A stretch of DNA of 64,000 bases from the NCBI RefSeq assembly GCF_020520425.1, contig NC_079489.1:17508001-17572000 (forward strand), read 5' to 3'. Both the position numbers and the translations under genes were made by a program. The DNA is from Spinacia oleracea. Its lineage: Eukaryota; Streptophyta; Magnoliopsida; Caryophyllales; Amaranthaceae. Below are positions 56,864 through 64,000 of this stretch, in pieces; positions within the stretch are counted from its first letter, which is position 1, and the number at the start of each line of letters is the position of its first letter. The notes under the pieces are model-generated. The model saw nothing but the letters and a program-made list of their open reading frames with translations, searched no databases and was not told the DNA's origin.

Positions 56864-58422
56864 GTGAACTTAGATCTTGGTAACTACGAGAGATTCTTAG
56901 ACATCAAGTTGGGAAATTTATTAGGCAAGCTAATTGACCGACACTGCATTATTTGTTACCTAACTTGTCCCTCAATCCTTCATTCCCAAGGATGGAGTAA
57001 CCCACTTGACTATGATATTAAGTTGATGTTAATTAATATTTTCCTTCCTTTTTGATGTATGTGACAGTCTGTTATTGACAAGGAGAGAAGGGGAGATTAT
57101 TTGGGGAAAACTGTTCAGGTCTTTTTCCTTTCTAATTGAAGATTTTCAACTGCTGCTGCTGAAAACTTCGTAGTCTGAATTATTTTCTTTGTACTTGTTA
57201 GGTTGTCCCACATGTTACTGATGAAATTCAATCGTGGATAGAACCCGTAGCGCATACACCAGTAGATGGACAAGAGGGTCCTCCTGATGCCCGTGTCATC
57301 GAATTGGGCCGAACTATAGGTGCGTAATCTAATATACGTGGTTTGTCATGAACTAGAATGTTGCTTTTATAATAGGTTTGAATATTGTGTTTTCATGATG
57401 TAGTGGACATTGAATCCATGCCGTTTGTTGAGGTTCTTAGACAATTTTCCTATCGCTTTGGTAGGTCTTCAAGGACCTGTTGCACGCGTGTACATGGATA
57501 TTTTTCGTTGGAAAATTATACTGATACGTCTCTTCTCAACATGTTTTGTAAATTTCAAGGACCGCTACTAAATGTTGTCAAGGAGCAGGTGATTGAATCA
57601 AATACCAGTTTGTTGGATTTTTTTCTTTCTGTTTGTATGAACTGGATTTTTAAGTCTGGGGTTTAGACATGTTCCTGGTATATGTAACTGATGTAAAACC
57701 TATTCTTGCTTTTAACAGAAGACAAAGCCAACCCAACACAGTGTTCGGGGTGCGAGGCCAGGGCTTGACGATAGATATTTTAGCTTGCCGCAGTACGATG
57801 GTATACACTTTTCTTTTCATGCACATATACACTTTTCTCACTGGTGATTTTTAGCTTAAACATCCATTATTTTTGTGCAGCCTCTTGATGAAAATGTGAA
57901 GGCAAAGCTCTCACAGTTTTCCCAACATTTGGCACATTCCTCCACTTCTTAGAGTAGGTGGTTTTGCTCTGTTATTGAATTGGGAAATCTGGTTTAACCT
58001 CTATCAAATCATTGCGAATGTTGAACTTTTGAATATCCTTTTATTTCCCTCATGGTCAAAAGGCTCATGAATCTGTATTAAAATGCTCAACCTCTACAGG
58101 TTAGTCCTTTACCTTCATCTCCTATTTTCTCATTTTATTGTCAGTATACCCGAATCCCACCTTACTTCTGCTTGGCTCCATGCAACTTTGCGAAGAATCC
58201 AGTACTAGATTAATGGACTAGGAGAGCTCAACTCTGCAGCTTGTTGTACGAGCCTGTAAGTTCGTATTGACAATTTTTCTTATCTATATGATATTCTTGT
58301 ATTAGCTAAAGCATCATTATCCACTATTTTTTTTTGTTTTTTTTGTTCTCAACCCATTAGGTGAGGATAGCCATGGTGGAAAGTACAGTGGACTTTCAGA
58401 TTCTTATCTATTTGTACTAAAG
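56864..58422 (+). pseudogene. CTP synthase pseudogene fragment with introns
   Basis: Pieces follow the CTP synthase amidoligase domain in order. 56864: VNLDLGNYERFLDIK. 57068-57118: SVIDKERRGDYLGKTVQ. 57202-57319: [34 protein letters not shown]. 57404 on: DIESMPFVEVLRQFSYR. About 57560-57589: PLLNVVKEQ. 57719 on: KTKPTQHSVRG, then a one-base frameshift and LTIDILACRST. 57881 on: PLDENVKAKLSQF. 58361-58422: VRIAMV, frameshift, KYSGLSDSYLFVLK, the start of the glutaminase-side linker. Introns keep AG acceptors and several GT donors, so this is a genomic copy and not a retrocopy. The N-terminal P-loop part and most of the glutaminase domain are absent. CTP synthase makes CTP from UTP, ATP and glutamine; this copy cannot. 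Confidence 0.8.
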
Positions 58423-58832
58423 GTATTGCCTCCATCTTTTGGGTTGGGTTTTTGGTTATATTTACTCTGTTTACATGCATGTTGGCTATAAATTTTGAAT
58501 TAATGGAAAATTTGCATACTTTAGAATTATTGTGTTTTGGAGTCGCGATAGAGTGTCCAGAATGCATGTAAGCTACTCTAGATTAGAGCTAATTAGAAAT
58601 TCCTAACTCTAGGGTTTGTCTAAAACCATCCAAGGAAGAACCAATGGTGAAAATGAAAATAAAAGAAGGGAAGCAGGGACTTTGGTTTTGTTTTGAGCTG
58701 GGTTCAACCCACCTTAGTAGGTATTGTAACGTTGCTATTTGCAAACAAATTCATTTTATTATGTTAATTTCAGTTCTGTAAATTTGCAAAACAATCGTTG
58801 CCGTGAAGATGTTTCGTACTAAGCATTTCTAG

Positions 58833-58928
58833 GCGGAGACCAACAACAGCCCTCTCCAAAAGCAAAGTGCTCAGGTGGAGTTAGAGGGTAATGCCAAGGA
58901 GACTTTGGAGGTTGCGGCAGAAGAGTAA
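58833..58928 (+). pseudogene. Terminal exon-like piece of unknown origin
   Basis: After TTTCTAG an open piece of 31 codons (AETNNSPLQKQSAQVELEGN ... EVAAEE) ends in TAA, followed by 3'UTR-like text. It might be the last exon of the same captured gene or of another. No family recognised. Confidence 0.35.
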
Positions 58929-59332
58929 ACACTTTCAGAAATGCCTCCCTTTTATATGCGTGCAAGCTCTATTAAAATCCATGTTAAAATCAATATTATG
59001 TATTTGTGAAAGTTAAGTAGTGCCGGAACCACGTACGCCTTTTACAAGCAACCATTGTTTATGCTGCATGGCTTTAGTATTTATGTGTTGGGTTTTTATT
59101 AGAGGAACATGGAACCAAATTTTATGTTCCGAGGACATATATAGCGCGCCATTGACCTTTGGGATCACTTATGACTTGTGTAGGGGTTTCTATATATGTA
59201 ACCTATATCAATTAATAAGATACATTTCTTATCATCTACGGAGTACTGTATTCATGCTTTTACCTATTTCAATAGTGTAATTAGGCTTATGATTTGCATA
59301 ACGTTTCGGGAGATAGTTTCTTATATTTTGGG

Positions 59333-59367
59333 GGAACGTGCGCGCTAGCGCACGTTCCAACAACTAG
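59333..59367 (+). mobile_element. Helitron-type 3' terminus B
   Basis: A perfect 11-bp stem GGAACGTGCGC / GCGCACGTTCC with loop GCTA is followed by AACAACTAG and T. This is the clearest Helitron end in the window. Confidence 0.8.
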
Positions 59368-59722
59368 TGTGTAAAAAAAAGGGACGAGTGTAAGAAAATA
59401 TGGATAAGGGAAAAGAGAAAGTGAGTAAATTAAAGATAGGGTGAGAAAGTTTATTAAATGTGTAAATGATGTAGACATATATTGAGCAAGACAGCAAAAA
59501 GGATAAGGTAGTAAATTTTTATTTTAAAAAATAGTAATCCGCATAAAACACACTATTACAAATGTTATGAAACAGACTACAATAGGAAATGTTTAGATGA
59601 ATCATTATTCATTAAGAAACGGATTTAGTATGGTGTACACTTCAATACACTCGTTGTAGACAAATTTTCGCCTTTCTTATTTCTTTTCCCTTATTTGATG
59701 GAAACCTTTAGCTTATGGTAGT
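59368..59722. other. Intergenic stretch without recognised content
   Basis: AT-rich, with A-runs; only a spurious open frame on the - strand. Confidence 0.4.
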
Positions 59723-59724
59723 TA

Positions 59725-60052
59725 CTCCCTCCGTCCCGGAATACTCGACCCGGTTTGACCGGCACAGAGTTTAAGGGACTTGAATTGACTTATTTAATTT
59801 AATAGGTAGTAGTTGATAGTGGGGTATTATTTTAATGTAGTTAGTGGGAAATGTGTAAAGGGGTGGGGTTGGGGGAGAGTAGGGGTTGAATTTTTAATTA
59901 TTTTTTGTATGGAGTAGGGGGTATGTGGGTTAATAGGGGTGGAGTGAGAAATAATATAATATTGTTAGAATATTTCCATTTTTAGAAACAGGTCAAGTAT
60001 TAAGGGACGGCCCGATAAGAAAAACAGGTCAAGTATTCCGGGACGGAGGGAG
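59725..60052. mobile_element. Stowaway MITE, 328 bp
   Basis: The TIRs CTCCCTCCGTCCCGGAATAC and GTATTCCGGGACGGAGGGAG are perfect inverses. TA lies on both sides (59723-59724, 60053-60054). A second copy of the right TIR text (AAACAGGTCAAGTATT at about 59987 and 60024) is present internally. Confidence 0.92.
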
Positions 60053-60054
60053 TA

Positions 60055-60689
60055 TTTCAGAACCTTAGGTGTCTGTGACTCATCATAGGAACTGGGAATT
60101 GAAGTACTTGTAAGTACTAGATATTTAATTTGACATAATAGTTAATTTAAAGAAAAAGATGGGATGTTGAAGCAAATTAAAACTTAGATTAGATATGTTG
60201 CTTTAAACTTAACTCAAGTTATTTACACTTTTTTGGTTCTTTAATGTAGTCTTATAACGAAGGTGGCCAACTTGTTTAATTTTGAATTTTATTATGAAAA
60301 TAAATAAATTATTAATAGTTTTTAATAATGCCAGTATTAAGGAGATTTTGTAGGATGAAGATTGTGGGTCTGAAACTCAGAATTGGACCATCTAAATCTT
60401 ATGTCTTTTAATGGACACACACACACTTATTTTGGCGCTTTGGTTATTGTCGATTTAAATGGATTCTTAAAACATGAAGGTTTTTTTTTTGTTTTTTTTT
60501 GCAAGGTATATTAGGCAAATATTAACAGATGAATTCAACTTCTAATGTCGGCTACCTAGATAGCTAGCTGATTGACTCACTAATTACACTCCTCCAAGAA
60601 GAAATAAGTAATATAGTAGTGTGAAATTTATCAATTATATACACAAACTTGTGGGGTGGGGGGTGGGGGGTGGGGTGGGAGGAAGTACA
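60055..60689. other. Intergenic stretch
   Basis: No gene. A G-rich microsatellite of TGGGG/TGGGGGG units occupies about 60652-60680. Confidence 0.4.
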
Positions 60690-60908
60690 AATACATATCA
60701 GATATGTATTGGGAAATACATATCAGAACAAAAGACAAAATAGGAAAAAGGACAAAAAAATAATTAAATGGTACTTTTCTAAACACAAATGGTACTTTTT
60801 TTTTACAGAATGGTACTTTTTATACATAAATGGTACTTCCTTTTTTGTCTTTTAGCTATTTGTCTTTTAGTTGATATGTGTGTTTCCACACATATCAGAT
60901 ATGCGAAA
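60690..60908. mobile_element. Foldback MITE with AATGGTACTT repeats
   Basis: ATATCAGATATGTATTGGGA ... ACATATCAGAACAAAAGACA is mirrored by the inverse of 60855-60908 (ATATCTGATATGTGTGGAAA ... ACATATCAACTAAAAGACA). The centre has four AAATGGTACTT units. Each TIR contains its own smaller palindrome. Confidence 0.65.
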
Positions 60909-60926
60909 AAACGAACCCGGTGAGGT

Positions 60927-60972
60927 GGGGGGGGGGGGGGGGGGGGGGGGGTTGTGTGTGTGTGTGTGTGTG
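60927..60972 (+). repeat. Poly-G then (TG)n tract
   Basis: 25 G followed by about ten TG units. Length calls here are unreliable in most assemblies. Confidence 0.85.
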
Positions 60973-61048
60973 TCAACTAAGAATACACTACTGACTTTTC
61001 CTCTCGTGGGGGTCGGACCCATCCAAGCCATAAAGAATATCCGCCACT

Positions 61049-62620
61049 AACTCCCTCCATTTTTTAATACTTGTAACAATTTGACTTTTGCACTATATAT
61101 ACGTTCAATTTGGCCACATATATTACTAATATATGTTGTTAAATTAGTCTTAATGTATTTTTTTTTTCAAATATCAACTTTTTTTTTAGGAAAAATTACT
61201 TTAAATAATCCAACCTTTCGACGATTTTCCGTTATTAATCCAACTTTTAGATTATTATTTAATAATCCAACCTTTGCACCCCACTCATTTTTATTGCACC
61301 CAGCAGGTTACCAACTTGATATAGCAGGTTACCAAACTACGTGGCAGTGTGCTAATAGTCCATTAATTATAATATTTGTGTTTTTTCCTTTAAATTTAAC
61401 CACTAGTATAATATTTGTGTTTTTCCCTTTAAATTTAACCACTAGTATAAACACCATTTTTCCTCTTTCTCTACCTAGCTGGAAAAAATGGAGGTCATTA
61501 TCATCTTCCTAATTTGCTGCTTCGTCCCATGTAATTGAATAATTTTGTCCACTTTTCTCCACACCCATGGTCACAACAACTGACCAATCATGATCAAACT
61601 AAACACGTTTACAAGAAATTATCTTCTCATTCTTCCCTAATTTCTTCAATTAATTCAGAAAGTCACATACAATTCCCTAAAACAACAAAGAGAAAAAACG
61701 CACGCAATTTTTCCTGCAAATTAAATCCTAAAATCATAAGTTCATTGCCAAAAAAAAACGAAAAAATAAGGGATGGAATATCTCTGACAATATTTTGATT
61801 TCTAGCGCTAACTCTATAAATGATGATATTAGGTCAGATGGGTCAGAATCTGATTGACCAATTTGAATAACATTAAAGTTGTTCGTTGATGCAGAAGACG
61901 AGTTTAGGAAGTTAAATTAGAAGTTGAATTGAATAGCCTGCAAATTGAATGAGTTTTGTTGAAGAAGGTGCTGGGGATTTTGAGAGGAAACAAAAACCCC
62001 CAAAACGAATACCAACGGGATCATTCCCAACCCAAATTTTGGACTTCACTATTCATCTTCCCAGTTGAATTAGTCGGCCAACCTGTTATTGTCTTCATCT
62101 GTTTTAATTGAGTTGAGTGAGTACTCTGAATTAGTCGGCCGCTCAAAACCTTGGTTTACCATCGACCCGAAATAGAAAAACTTCGACCTTTATGCCCTTC
62201 TAATTACCGTCTCCGTTGTGGTTTTGGGTGAATTAGGTGCCAGGGTAGATGAATTTGATGGTGGTGGACTGGTGGTGGTTTTTTTTTGTTTTTTTCGGGG
62301 CTTAGAGGGGGTAGGAGGACAGATCAGAGAAGGCTGGGAGGGAGGAGAGAAAAGGAGGAGGAAAATAATTTATTTTATTTTTTTTAAAAAAAAGTTGACC
62401 TTTTTGTCAGGTTTCCGGTCATTCGGGTTCATTGAAAGTTAATGGGGTGCAAAGTTTGGATTATTAAATAATAATCTAAAAGTTGGATTATTAACGGAAA
62501 ATCGTCGAAAGGTTGGATTATTTAAAGTAATTTTTCCTTTTTTTTATAGTTTTTACTAATATATAAGTTGTTGCATACATTTACAGTCAAACAGTTGCAA
62601 TTATTTTGAAACAGATGAAA
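61049..62620. mobile_element. Stowaway-like MITE split by a Mutator-like element
   Basis: The left end CTCCCTCCATTTTTTAATAC TTGTAACAATTTGAC and the diverged inverse right end (about 62585-62620, CAGTTGCAATTATTTTGAAA CAGATG) fit a Stowaway. The 61189-62537 element sits between them. Confidence 0.6.
61189..62537. mobile_element. Mutator-like element, 1349 bp, TIRs of about 90 bp
   Basis: GGAAAAATTACTTTAAATAA starts it and the inverse ends it. The TIRs agree over about 92 bases with about two mismatches (AATCCAACCTTTCG, CCGTTATTAATCCAAC, GCACCCC). TTTTTTTTA flanks both sides (61180-61188, 62538-62546), a 9-bp duplication, though a T-run target makes it weaker evidence than usual. No transposase; the interior includes a duplicated phrase (AATATTTGTGTTTTT at about 61371 and 61411). 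Short open frames inside show no family resemblance. Confidence 0.85.
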
Positions 62621-63004
62621 GGGGCGTTTGGTTGGGGGTCTTCAGGAAAGGGAAAGGTAATCAACTACCTTCATTCCCTTTCTTGTTGTTTGTTAGACCA
62701 ATTTAATCATTCCCTTTACCCACTTGATTCCCCAACATCCCTCTAACATGATTCCCCACCACCCCCTCCCCAAGGAATCACCCTAACCCCAAACTCCTCT
62801 TCACCCAACCATTGTTAAGAAAAACGCAAGCAAATCAGTAAATACACTATTGTTAAGAGAAATTTGGGTTTTTCAATGACGGGTCGTTTGTTTAGAAGGA
62901 TAAAGGGTGGGGATAAAGATTTCTGATATCTTCTCACTCTTATCCCATGTTTGTTTACAAGGAAACCATGATTAATGAGGGATAAAGATAGGGATATATA
63001 AAAT
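62621..63004. other. Intergenic with MITE-like text
   Basis: GGGCGTTTGGTTGG at about 62622 and GGGTCGTTTGTTTAG at about 62881 are typical starts of plant hAT-type MITEs, with ATTCCCTTT/AAAGGGAA pairing between 62645 and 62720. Boundaries are unclear. Confidence 0.35.
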
Positions 63005-64000
63005 CAGTGGCGGTGCTAGTAAGGGTTGGGTTCAACTAAACCCTTACTAGCTAGCTAAAATAAAAAACTGGCAGGTTTAAAAAACAAGGAAGAAGGGGTC
63101 ATGTAGTTGTGAACGCAGTAGGTGACACAAAGGAAAGTGGTGCTGCACTGGTTTTAGCTTTACCAAACAAACCAAAGGTCAGGGGGTCGATCCTTGCTTG
63201 CGTTTTATTTTCCTCCCTTGTTTTTTGGTTCTCTAAAACAGTAAACACAAGAATCTAAAACCTAAAACCCTCCTCTCCTCTCCTCTCCTCTTCTATAGTC
63301 CTATTCTCATCTCCCTCCCACAAAGGTATAAACTTTACCCATTAATTTCCTTGCTTTATAATCACTTTTTGCAAATTTATTGTACTGGAAATTTGAAATA
63401 TTGAATCAAAAATCTTTGAACAATAGATGAATTCGTGAATAGAATATTTAATGTTACTATCTCAGATAACTTAGATTTAGTTTAGAGTATAATTTAGGAA
63501 GTTGGGTTTGAACTTTAAATATTTTATTGTAATTGCTAGATTGAAATCTATGATTTTGAATAGATTGATTTTGTTGATATGAAATGAAAGGTATAGAACA
63601 TTTTTGGAAAAACCATATTTTAAAGTCACAAAAATCATCCACTTGTTCATCCCCAACCCAAATTCAAGGTTGCTTGAACCACCCAAAAATGAACTCGCGA
63701 CACTTCAAAGTGAACTTCTAATAAAATTGCTCCGTATACAAGAAAATGAACCTCCAACACCTCAAAGTGAACCTCCAATTCAAAATCATCCAATTTTTAG
63801 TGCGGAGAAGCGCACTTATGATGTTAATCTTTTTCAACATGACCCCGTGGCTAAGAATCTCAATCTTAAATTATAATCCGGATGATGAGGATGCCGTAAA
63901 TAGAGGGTATTTAGCAAAAAAGAGTTGTGATCCACGCACTCATAATTTTCAACAAAGGGATATTGGAGGTATGCGTCGCTTTAATGTTGCTTGGTATAAC
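63005..64000 (+). mobile_element. hAT element, left end, runs off the window
   Basis: It begins CAGTGGCGGTGCTAG, a terminal sequence I associate with plant hAT elements encoding MYM/TTF-type transposases. About 600 bases further in, the start of such a transposase is visible. The right end and the 8-bp target duplication (the left copy would be TATAAAAT) lie outside. Confidence 0.6.
63604..64000 (+). pseudogene. N-terminus of MYM/TTF-type hAT transposase, frameshifted
   Basis: The frame from ATG 63604 reads MEKPYFKVTKIIHLFIP ... RTYDVNLFQHDPVA. A one-base shift near 63853 then moves to another frame, RISILNYNPDDEDAVNRGY, LAKKSCDPRTHNF, GGMRRFNVAWYN, which is open to the window end. This fits the conserved start of zinc finger MYM-type/TTF transposase proteins (DP..xxIxxYxPNDRDExRRAYLxKGPCQPR.HxFP ... 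RRFNxxWF; recalled). The zinc-finger and catalytic parts would lie beyond 64000. Whether the shift is real decay or a base-call error cannot be decided here. Confidence 0.72.

Larger units (their letters stand above)
49938..59367 (+). mobile_element. Candidate gene-fragment-carrying Helitron
   Basis: The right boundary is a textbook Helitron 3' end (59333-59367). Between it and terminus A lie intron-bearing, mutated fragments of at least two unrelated genes (CHY/RING zinc finger and CTP synthase) and several exon-like pieces, all on the + strand. TGCCACGTGT near 50660 resembles words near the 5' ends of the other Helitrons here, so the start may lie near 50.57-50.66 kb. I did not find a clean TC 5' end or Helitron helicase. 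An ordinary decayed locus with a separate small Helitron at its right is the alternative. Confidence 0.45.

Noticed and set aside
50653-59000. A single intact multi-exon gene
   Set aside because: The pieces belong to different protein families and contain stops and frameshifts. No set of splice choices that I could see gives one continuous frame.
61081-61798. Two open frames (143 and 87 codons) as transposase
   Set aside because: They span the TIR and AT-rich interior of the Mutator-like element and show no transposase motif.

Overview
The window is nuclear DNA of a flowering plant, most likely a eudicot. Protein genes are split by GT-AG introns, intergenic DNA is AT-rich, and copia, LINE, SINE, Helitron, Stowaway, Mutator-like and hAT-like elements fill most of the space. 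The density of Stowaway elements with CTCCCTCCGT-type ends and the recurrent TACGGAGTA motif remind me of Amaranthaceae/Chenopodiaceae, but that is an impression from memory and not a proof.

Three genes look intact. (1) A 69-aa membrane-anchored protein of unknown function on the + strand (9868-13163, three exons). (2) A 543-aa five-pass membrane protein of the plant tweety-like family on the - strand (14288-17439, ten coding exons plus a 5'UTR intron and a TATA box). (3) A 242-aa DUF3755 / SANT-like nuclear protein on the - strand (39379-45123, seven exons, with a SINE in intron 3). No shared pathway is evident; these are unrelated genes separated by transposon-rich DNA.

Mobile DNA by region. 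1-8346: a copia-type element entering from the left with 99% identical LTRs but a wrecked pol. 8347-8822 and 19982-20722: GC-rich terminal-inverted-repeat elements of one family. 20813-21417: a Stowaway split by a Helitron-like insert. About 21500-23783: a truncated L1-type LINE with RNase H. 24112-30742: a three-level nest in which a copia element (24194-30314, 5-bp target duplication) sits in the TIR of one Stowaway that itself sits in another. 32235-32475: plastid-derived DNA with a damaged trnR. 37552-37867: a short Helitron. 38048-38574: a foldback Mutator-like element with an exact 9-bp target duplication. 49908-59367: two Helitron-type 3' ends bracketing a mosaic of intron-containing gene fragments (CTP synthase, CHY/RING zinc finger, others). 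61189-62537: a Mutator-like element inside a Stowaway. 63005-64000: the left end of a hAT element with the start of a MYM/TTF-type transposase, cut by the window edge.

The most interesting region is 49.9-59.4 kb, which reads as a gene-fragment-carrying Helitron. Next are the near-identical LTRs flanking a dead copia interior at the left edge, the three-level nested insertion at 24-31 kb, and a 90-nt stop-free in-frame intron in the tweety-like gene.
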